The notes under the pieces were generated by a model that made no database searches, was not told the DNA's origin, and saw only the letters and a list, made by a program, of their open reading frames with translations. A stretch of DNA of 64,000 nt, taken from positions 5,883 through 69,882 of the forward strand of contig NZ_DIVJ01000044.1 of NCBI RefSeq assembly GCF_002428305.1, written 5' to 3'. Position numbers and translations under genes: made by a program. Of the stretch, positions 35,872-44,764 are shown in pieces; positions within the stretch are counted from its first letter, which is position 1; the number at the start of each line of letters is the position of its first letter. Source of the DNA: Flavobacterium sp. UBA6135 (GTDB taxonomy: Bacteria > Bacteroidota > Bacteroidia > Flavobacteriales > Flavobacteriaceae).

Positions 35872-38640
35872 ATGAATATAGCACAAATTGAGAATAATCT
35901 TCAAAACCTGATTAAAAATTTTAGTAAAGACACGTTCATTTTTGATTTGTTATTAGCTTATGGTTTACCTAAAGCGTCAATTACAAGACTACAAAATGGA
36001 AACTTAAATCTTTCTAAAGTGCAAGGCCAAGTATCTTGGAAAAAAAAGGTTTTATTCAAACCAATTGAAAATGAAGATTTACACGTTGCTATAACCAAAT
36101 GCAAAGAAGAAACAAAACAAGAACAGCGTTTTATAATCGTTACTGATTTTAAAACGTTGTTGGCGGTTGATACAAAAACAAGTGATACGCTTGATATTGA
36201 ATTAGAAGTTTTACCAAATCATTTCGATTTCTTTTTGCCGTGGGCGGGTATGGAAAAAGCAACACATAAAAATGAAAATCCTGCCGATGTCAAAGCAGCC
36301 GAAAAAATGGCAAAGCTTTTTGACGAAATCAAAAAAGACAATCCTGATAATTCTCCTGAGTTCATTCACGGATTAAATGTGTTTTTATCAAGGTTATTAT
36401 TTTGTTTTTTTGCAGAAGACACCAATATTTTTAAGAAAGGTCAGTTTACAAATGCAATTAGTTCACACACGCAAACTGATGGTAGTGATTTAAGTAATTA
36501 CCTTGAAAAACTATTCGATGTTTTAAATACGCACAACAGAAACAGAAAAGAACTTCCGGCATATCTTAACGAGTTTCCTTATGTAAATGGTGGTTTATTT
36601 GAACACAAACACAAAACACCAACTTTCACACGTCGTTCTCGTCAAGCAGTTATTGACGCAGGCGAATTAGATTGGTCAGCTATTAACCCTGATATTTTTG
36701 GTTCAATGATACAGGCTGTTATTACGCCTGAGCATCGTGGTGGTTTGGGGATGCACTACACTAGTGTTCCTAACATTATGAAAGTAATTGAACCTTTGTT
36801 TTTAAATGAATTAAACGAAGAATTTGAAAACGGAAAATACGAACCTAAAAGACTAAACAAGCTATTAGAACGTTTAAGCAAAATTAAAATATTTGATCCT
36901 GCATGTGGTAGTGGTAACTTTCTAATTATTGCTTATAAAGAATTACGTTTTCTTGAAATTAAAATTTTATTACAATTACAAGAATTACAAAAAGCAGCTA
37001 CAGGTTTTGAACCTTATCAATTAGAACTAATTCCAAAAGCTCAATTAACTTTAGCAGCTCAATACCAACATTCGTTATTTTCACGTATAGAGTTAGCACA
37101 ATTCTTTGGTATAGAGTTAGACGATTTCGCTCACGAAATTGCAATTCTATCTTTGTGGTTAGCACAGCACCAAATGAACCAAAAGTTTAAAGAAGTGTTA
37201 GGAGAAAGCACACCAACATTACCATTACAAGCAGGTGGTAATATCGTTCATGGTAATGCAACTAGAGTAGATTGGGAAAAAGTATGTCCTAAAAAAGAAA
37301 ATGACGAAATATACATTTTAGGTAATCCACCTTATTTGGGATTTAGAAATTGGGATAATGACCAAAAAGAGGATATGGAATTTATTTTCAATAAAATGGG
37401 AAATGTTAAGAGATTGGATTATATAGGTTGTTGGTTTAAAAAAGGTACCGACTACATCAAAAATTCAAACTCTAAATACGCTTTTGTTTCAACTAACTCT
37501 ATTTGTCAAGGAGAACAAGTAAGCCTTTTGTGGCCATATGTTTATTCAAAAAATCAAGAAATAGGTTTTTGTCATACATCATTTAAATGGGATAATAATG
37601 CTAAAAGTGTAGCAGGTGTAACTTGTGTTATAATTGGCGTTCAAAACTGTTCTAATTATGAAAAAAAGATTTTTTCTGAAGGAAGAATTTTTAAAGTAAA
37701 AAATATAAATCCATACTTGGCAGAGGGAAGTAATATTTTTATTAATCAAAGAAACAATGCAATTTCAGATTTACCAGAGATGGCTTTAGGTAGCAGCAGT
37801 ATTGATGGTGGTTTCTTAATATTAAGCCCTGAAGAAAAAGTTGATTTTATTAATGATAATGTTAATTCAAAAAAATTCATAAAAAAATATATTGGGGGTA
37901 ATGATTTTTTGAATGATTTAGAAAGATATTGTTTATGGATTGAGGATAAGGATTTTGACGAAGCTTATAGTATTACAAAAATAAAAGATAGAATAGATAA
38001 ATGTAAAGAATATAGATTAAGTGCCGGTAGAGATGCAAAAAAGGCAGCTCTTACACCTCATAAGTTTTTTTACAAAAAATACAAAGATGAACCTTCCATA
38101 ATTTTACCATTTACTAGTTCAGAAAATAGAACGTATTTACCTGTAGGATTTGAAAAACAAGGAACAATAATTAGTAATGGTCTATTTGTAATCTACAATT
38201 CTAATCCTATCATTTTCGTTATACTTAGTTCAAAACTTCATAATTTATGGACTAAAGTCGTATCTGGTAAACTAGAAACAAGAATTAGATATTCAGTAAA
38301 CTTAGTTTATAATAATTTTCCTTTTCCAGCTATATCAGATGCTCAGAAAAATGAATTAGAGCAAAGTGTTTTTAGAATTTTAGCAGAACGGGAAAACCAT
38401 TCCGAAAAAACATTAGCACAATTATACGACCCAGAAAAAATGCCTCAAGGTTTGCGTGAAGCTCATAGGTTAAATGATTTAGCAGTTGAACGTTGTTATC
38501 GCAGTAAACCTTTTGAAACAGACGAAGAACGCTTAGAATACCTTTTCAAGTTATACGAACAAATGATTGCAGAGGAAAAACAAAAAGGAACATTGTTTCA
38601 AGAAGAAAAGAAAGATAAAAAGGCAAGAAAAACTAAATAA
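35872..38640 (+). CDS. MmeI-like class I SAM-dependent DNA methyltransferase
   Basis: A 922-residue protein with the build of MmeI-type (type IIL/IIG) enzymes: N-terminal region (1-130), helical spacer (about 140-320), gamma-class N6-adenine methyltransferase with motif I FDPACGSGNFLIIA near residue 341 and motif IV NPPYLG near 485, a target-recognition region (about 620-810) and a C-terminal helical tail ending in Lys-rich sequence. MmeI is 919 residues. I do not see the D...ExK nuclease signature expected in the N-terminal region (LFKPIENEDLHVAI sits there), so it may only methylate. The nuclease function would then come from the downstream operon genes. Confidence 0.85.
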   Translation: MNIAQIENNLQNLIKNFSKDTFIFDLLLAYGLPKASITRLQNGNLNLSKVQGQVSWKKKVLFKPIENEDLHVAITKCKEETKQEQRFIIVTDFKTLLAVDTKTSDTLDIELEVLPNHFDFFLPWAGMEKATHKNENPADVKAAEKMAKLFDEIKKDNPDNSPEFIHGLNVFLSRLLFCFFAEDTNIFKKGQFTNAISSHTQTDGSDLSNYLEKLFDVLNTHNRNRKELPAYLNEFPYVNGGLFEHKHKTPTFTRRSRQAVIDAGELDWSAINPDIFGSMIQAVITPEHRGGLGMHYTSVPNIMKVIEPLFLNELNEEFENGKYEPKRLNKLLERLSKIKIFDPACGSGNFLIIAYKELRFLEIKILLQLQELQKAATGFEPYQLELIPKAQLTLAAQYQHSLFSRIELAQFFGIELDDFAHEIAILSLWLAQHQMNQKFKEVLGESTPTLPLQAGGNIVHGNATRVDWEKVCPKKENDEIYILGNPPYLGFRNWDNDQKEDMEFIFNKMGNVKRLDYIGCWFKKGTDYIKNSNSKYAFVSTNSICQGEQVSLLWPYVYSKNQEIGFCHTSFKWDNNAKSVAGVTCVIIGVQNCSNYEKKIFSEGRIFKVKNINPYLAEGSNIFINQRNNAISDLPEMALGSSSIDGGFLILSPEEKVDFINDNVNSKKFIKKYIGGNDFLNDLERYCLWIEDKDFDEAYSITKIKDRIDKCKEYRLSAGRDAKKAALTPHKFFYKKYKDEPSIILPFTSSENRTYLPVGFEKQGTIISNGLFVIYNSNPIIFVILSSKLHNLWTKVVSGKLETRIRYSVNLVYNNFPFPAISDAQKNELEQSVFRILAERENHSEKTLAQLYDPEKMPQGLREAHRLNDLAVERCYRSKPFETDEERLEYLFKLYEQMIAEEKQKGTLFQEEKKDKKARKTK

Positions 38641-38643
38641 TTT

Positions 38644-38671
38644 CACAGAGGTACATTCGTGTCCCTCTGTG
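38644..38671. repeat. 28-bp palindrome upstream of the HTH gene
   Basis: Arms CACAGAGG and CCTCTGTG around an inner GTACA/TGTCC; lies 29 bases before the ATG at 38700. Its reverse complement recurs inside that gene (39001-39028) with 26 of 28 bases the same. Confidence 0.85.
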
Positions 38672-38699
38672 CACGTATAATATTAATAATTAGATTGAT

Positions 38700-39818
38700 A
38701 TGACAAATAATTTAACGAAATCAGCAGTAGACCGTCAAAATATTTTAAATAATCCAGAATTTCTTCAAGAGTTTCAGACTTTTTTAGGGATAACAGGTAT
38801 GGTATATGAAGGCGAAATACGATTTACAACTGCACAAATTGCTGATTTCTATGATGTGAGTCCTAAAACAATCAAACGTTATGTAGAAACTTCCGAAAAG
38901 GAGTTATCTCATAATGGTTATTGTGTTTTAAAAGGTACTAAATTAAAAGAGTTTAAAACACTTTTCGGTCATCTAGTTTATGCAGATATTGAAGACGATT
39001 CACAGAGGGACACGAATGTCCCTCTGTCAAAAAAACAAAGTGACACCGCACAAGATACAAATACACCTTTAAAAAAGGAATTAACTGATAAACAGAAGCT
39101 TAACAGACTTAAAGCATTAGCTGTTTTTAATTTTCGTGCATTTTTAAATATCGGTATGTTACTTACCGAAAGTGAAAAAGCCAAATCCATAAGAAGTTCA
39201 ATCTTAGACATTGTAATTGATAGTTTAAATAAAAAACTTGGAGGATCTACTAAATTTATAAATCAACGAGACGAAGATTATTTAGTAGCAATACTAAGAG
39301 AACCGCAATATCGTAAAGAGTATGTAAGTGCATTAAGTCGATATCTGGATATGGGAAAAGCAAAATACAGCATTTATACTGATGCAGTTTATCAGGCTAT
39401 TTTTAATGAAAACGCAGCAGAATACAAGCAAGTGTTAAAATTAGAAGATAGTGAAAATCCAAGAGAAACTATGTATTCTGAAATTCTAAAATTAATTGCA
39501 TCATTTGAAATAGGCATAGCAGATGAAATGAAAAGCAAATTTCAAGAGTTAGGTCGTCAATTAACACCAGTAGAATTAAATCAACTAATTAAAAAATTTA
39601 GTGAACAACGTTTTTGGATTCCTCAATTAGAAGATGCTAGAATAAAAATGGCAACAAGAGATTACGGTTTTCGCGATGTGGTACATAAGAGATTAGAAAA
39701 TTATATTCAAAGTATTTCTACAAATGATTATCAAAAATTTTTAGGAGAACAAAGCAAAACATTGCAAGAAAGAATAGATGAGAATATTGAAATTTTCAAA
39801 AGATTAAAAGAAAGATAG
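38700..39818 (+). CDS. HTH DNA-binding protein of the restriction-like operon
   Basis: A 372-residue protein. An N-terminal HTH (IRFTTAQIADFYDVSPKTIK, near residue 42) resembles the DNA-binding part of RhuM-like proteins. A polar linker (residues about 100-130) holds the peptide encoded by a 28-bp palindrome. The C-terminal two thirds are helical with no motif I can name. Its stop directly abuts the Doc gene (next base is the A of ATG), so it is a good candidate for the Doc antitoxin or operon regulator; that is inference from position. Confidence 0.75.
   Translation: MTNNLTKSAVDRQNILNNPEFLQEFQTFLGITGMVYEGEIRFTTAQIADFYDVSPKTIKRYVETSEKELSHNGYCVLKGTKLKEFKTLFGHLVYADIEDDSQRDTNVPLSKKQSDTAQDTNTPLKKELTDKQKLNRLKALAVFNFRAFLNIGMLLTESEKAKSIRSSILDIVIDSLNKKLGGSTKFINQRDEDYLVAILREPQYRKEYVSALSRYLDMGKAKYSIYTDAVYQAIFNENAAEYKQVLKLEDSENPRETMYSEILKLIASFEIGIADEMKSKFQELGRQLTPVELNQLIKKFSEQRFWIPQLEDARIKMATRDYGFRDVVHKRLENYIQSISTNDYQKFLGEQSKTLQERIDENIEIFKRLKER
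39001..39028. repeat. 28-bp palindrome inside the HTH coding sequence
   Basis: CACAGAGGGACA and TGTCCCTCTGTC around CGAA. It is read in frame as part of a polar linker (QRDTNVPLS). It is the inverted copy of 38644-38671, differing at two positions. Confidence 0.85.
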
Positions 39819-40247
39819 ATGGAACTCATATATTTTGATACAGCACATGCAATTGAAGTACACGATTCAATCATTCTAAAATCCGAAGGATTGTTGGGTA
39901 TTTTAAATATTGGTTTATTGGAAAGCACATTAGTTCATATTCAAAACGATATGTATTATCCAGAATTTGAAGATAAAGCGACACATTTATTTCACTCTAT
40001 TAATAAAAACCATAGTTTTAAAGATGGTAACAAAAGAGCATCAATTGCATTAACAGCATATTTTTTTGAGATAAATGGTTTTGATGACAGAGTGTCAATT
40101 TTCATGGAACGAATGGAAAACATTGCAGTTCATGTTGCTGATAATAAAATAGATAAAGATTTGTTACATGAAATTATTCAGTCTATTATTTATGAAGCAG
40201 ATTATTCAGAGGAACTAAAATTAAAAATTTATAACGCATTAACTTAA
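39819..40247 (+). CDS. Death-on-curing (Doc/Fic) family toxin
   Basis: A 142-residue Doc-like protein. The Fic core HSFKDGNKRASIALTAYF near residue 65 has the Doc form HxFx(D)GNKR rather than the AMPylator form, which suggests kinase activity on EF-Tu as in phage P1 Doc. The N-terminal IEVHDSIILKSEGLLGILN block matches Doc alpha helices. It sits within the methyltransferase-helicase operon, after the HTH gene with no gap and 6 bases before the helicase, so it may act as an effector or addiction module for the operon. Confidence 0.88.
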   Translation: MELIYFDTAHAIEVHDSIILKSEGLLGILNIGLLESTLVHIQNDMYYPEFEDKATHLFHSINKNHSFKDGNKRASIALTAYFFEINGFDDRVSIFMERMENIAVHVADNKIDKDLLHEIIQSIIYEADYSEELKLKIYNALT

Positions 40248-40253
40248 TAAAAC

Positions 40254-42185
40254 ATGCCAAATTTAGTAAACGTATCATACCATCAAACAGGTAAAAGCAC
40301 AAGTACAAACACAATGGGTATGCGTGAAATGCAAGCTCGTGCCTTTGAAGCTCGTGATGCAAAATATTTATTATTAAAAGCACCACCAGCATCAGGTAAA
40401 TCTCGTGCATTAATGTTTTTGGCTTTAGATAAAATGATTAATCAAGGCATCAAAAAAGTTATTGTAGCTGTGCCGGAACGTTCTATTGGTAGTTCGTTTT
40501 CTCAAACAGATTTAATGAAGGATGGTTTCTTTGCTAATTGGGAACCTAACGACAATTATAATCTTTGTACTCCTGGTGATGATGGTAGTAGTAGCAAAGT
40601 ACAAGCTTTTCATAACTTTATGGATAGCGATGAAAAGATTTTAATTTGTACACATGCTACGTTACGATTTGCTTGTGATACATTAGACGAAACTAAATTA
40701 AATGAAACTTTATTAGCTATTGATGAATTTCACCACGTTTCTGCCGATGTAAACAACAGATTAGGCGAACTATTAAAAGTAATAATGAATAAGTCAACAG
40801 CTCACATTATAGCTATGACAGGTTCATATTTCAGAGGTGATAGCGTGCCTATTTTAACGCCTGAAAACGAAGCAAAATTTACTAAAGCAACTTACAACTA
40901 TTACGAACAATTAAACGGTTACAACTACTTAAAATCACTTGGTATTGGATATCATTTTTACACAGGTAAATACACAGCCGCAATATTAGATGTTTTAGAT
41001 ACAGATTTAAAAACCATTGTACATATTCCAAATGTAAATTCAGGAGAAAGTACAAAAGACAAACACAACGAAGTAGATTTCATTATTGATGCTATTGGTC
41101 GTGTATTAAAACAAGATAGTGATACAGGAGTAATATTTGTAGAAAGACATACAGATAAAAAAATAATCAAAATTGCAGATTTAGTCGAAGACACACCAAG
41201 AGAAAGAGATAAAATAGTAAACTATTTACGAAACATTTCTTCTGTTGATGATATGGATTTGATTATAGCATTAGGTATGGCAAAAGAGGGTTTTGATTGG
41301 CCTTATTGTGAACATGCTTTAACAGTTGGTTACAGAGGTTCATTAACCGAAATTATCCAAATTATAGGTAGATGTACTAGAGATAGTAATAATAAAACGC
41401 ATGCTCAATTTACAAATTTAATAGCACAACCCGAAGCAATACAAGACGATGTTAAGAAAGCTACTAATGATATGCTAAAGGCAATTACAGCATCATTATT
41501 AATGGAGCAAGTGTTAGCACCTAATTTCAAATTTAAAACAAAGCTTGATAATGATGATGATGCAGAGCCGGGAACAATCAAATTAAGAGGTTTTAAAGAG
41601 CCAAGTTCAAAAAGAGTTAAAGATATTATTGAAGCTGATTTGAATGACTTAAAAGCTACTATACTGCAAGATGATAACATGTTAAAAACAATGTCAGGTA
41701 CAATAGATGCAGAAGTAATCAATAGAGTATTAATTCCAAAAATCATTAAAATAAAATATCCTGAATTAACAGAAGATGAAGTTGAAGAAATCAGACAATA
41801 TGTGGTTGTTGATAGTGTAGTTAAAAGTGGAGAAATTAAAGAAGAAGGCGACCAAAGATTCATTCTTTTAGCTAGTAAATTCATTAACATTGATGAGATA
41901 CATATTGATTTGATTGATAAGGTTAATCCTTTCCAAAAGGCTTATGAAATATTATCAAAATCAGTTACTACAAAAGTGTTGAAAGTTATCCAAGATACAA
42001 TTGAAGCAACTCGTATTAAAATGGATTTTGAAGAAGCAAAAATATTATGGCCCAAAATTGTTGAGTTTAAAAAATTACATGATAAAGAACCAAGTCTTAA
42101 TGCTAATGATCCATTAGAAAGAAGAATGGCAGAATGTATTATTTATTTGAAAGAGGAAAAAAGAAAACGTTTAGCAAATGGATAA
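40254..42185 (+). CDS. DEAD/DEAH box superfamily 2 helicase
   Basis: A 643-residue SF2 helicase: Walker A LLKAPPASGKSRAL at about residue 43, motif II AIDEFHH (DEFH variant) near 157, a SAT-like TGS segment near 190, motif V region TVGYRGSLTE and motif VI QIIGRCTRDS near 369. The C-terminal 200 residues are helical and unfamiliar. Such helicases move DNA in type I/III-like restriction and other phage defence systems. It is 6 bases after doc and overlaps the next gene by 8 bases, indicating coupling. Confidence 0.88.
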   Translation: MPNLVNVSYHQTGKSTSTNTMGMREMQARAFEARDAKYLLLKAPPASGKSRALMFLALDKMINQGIKKVIVAVPERSIGSSFSQTDLMKDGFFANWEPNDNYNLCTPGDDGSSSKVQAFHNFMDSDEKILICTHATLRFACDTLDETKLNETLLAIDEFHHVSADVNNRLGELLKVIMNKSTAHIIAMTGSYFRGDSVPILTPENEAKFTKATYNYYEQLNGYNYLKSLGIGYHFYTGKYTAAILDVLDTDLKTIVHIPNVNSGESTKDKHNEVDFIIDAIGRVLKQDSDTGVIFVERHTDKKIIKIADLVEDTPRERDKIVNYLRNISSVDDMDLIIALGMAKEGFDWPYCEHALTVGYRGSLTEIIQIIGRCTRDSNNKTHAQFTNLIAQPEAIQDDVKKATNDMLKAITASLLMEQVLAPNFKFKTKLDNDDDAEPGTIKLRGFKEPSSKRVKDIIEADLNDLKATILQDDNMLKTMSGTIDAEVINRVLIPKIIKIKYPELTEDEVEEIRQYVVVDSVVKSGEIKEEGDQRFILLASKFINIDEIHIDLIDKVNPFQKAYEILSKSVTTKVLKVIQDTIEATRIKMDFEEAKILWPKIVEFKKLHDKEPSLNANDPLERRMAECIIYLKEEKRKRLANG

Positions 42186-43371
42186 AAATTCAATACTTGA
42201 CGATATTTTCAATAATGATCCGTTTGATATTTTAAATGTCAAACCAAAATCTTCTGGAGCAAAAACAACAGATGAAAGGTTATTAAATTCATTTTATGAG
42301 GTAAATGATTTTGTTGAAAAATACAACAGAGAACCACAACCAAATCCAAGTAATATTTCAGAATACCAATTATATACAAGATTAAAAGGAATTAGAGAAA
42401 ATCCGAAAAAAAAAGAACAATTAAAAGATGTTGACGCTAATAATTTACTTGATTTTGAAGTAAAAGAAATAAACTCAATTGATGATATTTTTAATGATGA
42501 TGCTTTTGATTTGTTTGACGATGATACAGATTTATTTGATTTTAAACATACTCCTAAAACAGACGAAAGAGCTTCAACAGACTTTGTAGCTAGAAGAAAA
42601 CCAATGAAAGACTTCGATAAATACGAACATGTATTCAAGGAAATTCAAAAGGATTTAGCAAGTGGTAAAAGAAAATTAGTTGATTTCAAAATGGGTAACT
42701 TACGTGAAGGAGCATATTATGTTCATAACGGAGTTTTATTCTTATTAGAAGAAATACAAATTTCAATAAAAGAGCACTATCGAGAAGATGGAACAAGAGT
42801 AAGAAAAGATGGTAGGACAAAATGTATATTCGAAAATGGAACAGTTTCCAATATGCGTAAACGTTCAGTAGAAAAGATATTGTATGCTAATGGTCAAGTA
42901 GTATCTGAAAACATTGACAAAGTAAACGAAAGCTTTATTGAAAAGTTTAGCAATATTACTGATGAAGATGAAGAAGCAGGATTTATTTATGTGTTAAGTT
43001 CAAAAAGTAAAGATGTAAAAATTGCATCAATAGAAAACCTCTTTAAGATAGGATATTCAAAGGTTGATGTATTAGAAAGAATAAAAAACGCAGAAAAAGA
43101 ACCAACTTATTTAATGGCAAAAGTCAAAATAGAAAGTGCTTGGAAATGCTACAATATGAACCCACAAAAATTAGAACAACTACTTCATAATTTCTTTGGC
43201 AGCTCTTGTTTAAACATTGATATATTCGATGAAAATAAAATTCGTCACACACCTAGAGAATGGTTTATAGCTCCATTAGAAGTAATAGAACAATCAATTC
43301 AATTAATTATTAGTGGTGAGATTGTAAATTATAAATATGATATTGACAATAAAGTAATAATAAATAGATAA
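42178..43371 (+). CDS. GIY-YIG (T5orf172-like) nuclease domain protein
   Basis: A 397-residue protein. Two copies of a short acidic motif (DDIFNNDPFDIL at residue 8 and DDIFNDDAFDLF near 101) lie in a disordered N-terminus and may dock a partner. Residues about 140-240 form a beta-rich region. The C-terminal domain (from 267) reads GFIYVLSS, then FKIGYSKVDVLERI, and LEQLLHNFFG, as in T5orf172/MUG113 GIY-YIG nucleases. It overlaps the helicase gene by 8 bases, so the helicase and this nuclease are probably partners. Confidence 0.82.
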   Translation: MDKNSILDDIFNNDPFDILNVKPKSSGAKTTDERLLNSFYEVNDFVEKYNREPQPNPSNISEYQLYTRLKGIRENPKKKEQLKDVDANNLLDFEVKEINSIDDIFNDDAFDLFDDDTDLFDFKHTPKTDERASTDFVARRKPMKDFDKYEHVFKEIQKDLASGKRKLVDFKMGNLREGAYYVHNGVLFLLEEIQISIKEHYREDGTRVRKDGRTKCIFENGTVSNMRKRSVEKILYANGQVVSENIDKVNESFIEKFSNITDEDEEAGFIYVLSSKSKDVKIASIENLFKIGYSKVDVLERIKNAEKEPTYLMAKVKIESAWKCYNMNPQKLEQLLHNFFGSSCLNIDIFDENKIRHTPREWFIAPLEVIEQSIQLIISGEIVNYKYDIDNKVIINR

Positions 43372-43378
43372 TTGACAA

Positions 43379-44287
43379 ATGATTTTATATAACAATAATT
43401 CCAACAAGTTAACCCAAGTGAAGGAAAATCCTTTTAAATTGGAAAGAGATATTCAAAATATTTTTGAAAACAATCTTCAAGATATTATGGGATTGCAAAT
43501 AGTAAAATCAGAGTTTACAATAAAAAACAAGCGTATCGATACGTTAGCATACGATAAGCAAACTAATGCCTTCATTATCATAGAGTACAAAAGAGATAAA
43601 AACTACAGTGTTGTGGATCAAGGCTTAACATATTTAAATTTAATGTTGCAAAACAAAGCTGAATTTATTCTGACATATAATGAAACATTAAAAGATGTTC
43701 TACACAGCAAAGACGTGGATTGGTCTCAATCAAGAGTAGCATTTGTTTCTCCAAGTTTTACAGAAAATCAAATATCCGCTAGTGATTTCAAAGATTTTGG
43801 CATAGAATTATGGGAAGTAAAACAATTTGAAAATAATATAATTAGCATCAATTCTATTAAGAAAAGTAGCGGTGCTCAAAGTATAAAACCATTGTTAGAA
43901 AACAGTGAAAAACTAAAAGAAGTCAAAGAAAACATCAAAGTTTACACAGAAGAAGATCATTTTAAAAATGCGAATGATAATACTATTGAATTGTATGAAA
44001 AATTCAAAACGAGTATTCTTAATTTAGCAGACAATATTGAAGTTTTACCTCAAAAATATTATATAGCTTTTAAAAAAGGAAGTAATATATCAGATGTTGA
44101 AATACAAAAGAAATCACTTAAAATATTTATAAATACAAAAATTGGAATGTTAGACGACCCAAAAGGTTTAGCAAAAGATGTTTCTAATATTGGTCATCGT
44201 GGCAATGGTGATTTTCAAATACAAATAGAAAATGATAATGATTTAGAGTATATTATGAGCTTGATAAAGCAAGTTTTAAAAAAATAA
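43379..44287 (+). CDS. PD-(D/E)xK nuclease-like protein with DUF5655 tail
   Basis: A 302-residue protein. The N-terminal domain has the PD-(D/E)xK signature: RIDTLAYD (Asp near residue 53) followed after about 12 residues by IIIEYKRD (ExK), and an upstream Glu in the first helix (LERDIQNIFENNL). The C-terminal part (residues about 200-300, with YYIAFKKGSNISDVE and HRGNGDFQI) resembles DUF5655. A second candidate nuclease of the operon, 7 bases after the GIY-YIG gene; no further gene on this operon follows. Confidence 0.8.
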   Translation: MILYNNNSNKLTQVKENPFKLERDIQNIFENNLQDIMGLQIVKSEFTIKNKRIDTLAYDKQTNAFIIIEYKRDKNYSVVDQGLTYLNLMLQNKAEFILTYNETLKDVLHSKDVDWSQSRVAFVSPSFTENQISASDFKDFGIELWEVKQFENNIISINSIKKSSGAQSIKPLLENSEKLKEVKENIKVYTEEDHFKNANDNTIELYEKFKTSILNLADNIEVLPQKYYIAFKKGSNISDVEIQKKSLKIFINTKIGMLDDPKGLAKDVSNIGHRGNGDFQIQIENDNDLEYIMSLIKQVLKK

Positions 44288-44324
44288 TAGATTTTTTTGA
44301 TTAAATAAATACATTTATTTCAAA

Positions 44325-44360
44325 TATATTTGCATTTGGTTAACCTATAGCTTAATTTTG
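44325..44360 (+). promoter_or_regulatory. Two candidate -7 elements before the toxin-antitoxin-chaperone operon
   Basis: TATATTTG (44325-44332) and TAATTTTG (44353-44360) both match TAnnTTTG. The second is so close to the GTG at 44363 that it would put the start site at or past that codon. Confidence 0.5.
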
Positions 44361-44362
44361 CA

Positions 44363-44764
44363 GTGAGAATAGCAAGAGAAATATTGAAAAGTAAAGATGG
44401 CAAAAGGATTATTTGTATTGATACGGATAACTGGAAAGCAATTTTTGACTACATAAATCAAGACGTAAAACATAAGAAGAAATTCGAATACATTTGCGGT
44501 GTCCTTCTTGACGGTCATAGGAATACTGAAATTTATGACAAAGAAAATATAAATGAAAAATGTAAAGATGTAACTGCAATGAAATTTTTCAAGGGCCAAG
44601 ATAATGATAGAATATACTGTAAAGAAATGTCATTAGAGGATAAAACATTTGTGATTATTGCGGCTGAATTGTTTGAAAAAAAGAAAACTCAAAAAAACTC
44701 AAAAAAAAACAAACCAATAATTGAAAAAGTCGGAAAATATGAATACGAAATCATTAGAAAATAA
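44363..44764 (+). CDS. Putative RelE/HigB (Gp49-like) toxin of a toxin-antitoxin-chaperone operon
   Basis: A 133-residue basic protein starting at GTG (no ATG is available before residue 73). The C-terminal half (DRIYCKEM, then FVIIAAELFEKKKTQKN and KPIIEKVGKYEYEI) has the strand, Lys-rich helix and strand layout of Gp49/HigB-type RelE toxins, which cleave mRNA on the ribosome. The N-terminal half (KRIICIDTDNWKAIFDYI) is unfamiliar. The call rests mainly on this weak likeness and on the gene order toxin, HTH antitoxin, SecB-like chaperone, with overlapping frames. Confidence 0.55.
   Translation: MRIAREILKSKDGKRIICIDTDNWKAIFDYINQDVKHKKKFEYICGVLLDGHRNTEIYDKENINEKCKDVTAMKFFKGQDNDRIYCKEMSLEDKTFVIIAAELFEKKKTQKNSKKNKPIIEKVGKYEYEIIRK

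Noticed and set aside
35872..38640. BREX PglX or a type I HsdM assignment for the methyltransferase
   Set aside because: No BrxC/PglZ, HsdS or HsdR gene is nearby and length and domain order fit MmeI-like enzymes better.
41405..41890. A 161-codon frame antisense to the helicase gene
   Set aside because: The helicase motifs are on the other strand; the Ser/Leu-rich product is what antisense of Asp/Glu/Lys-rich coding gives.
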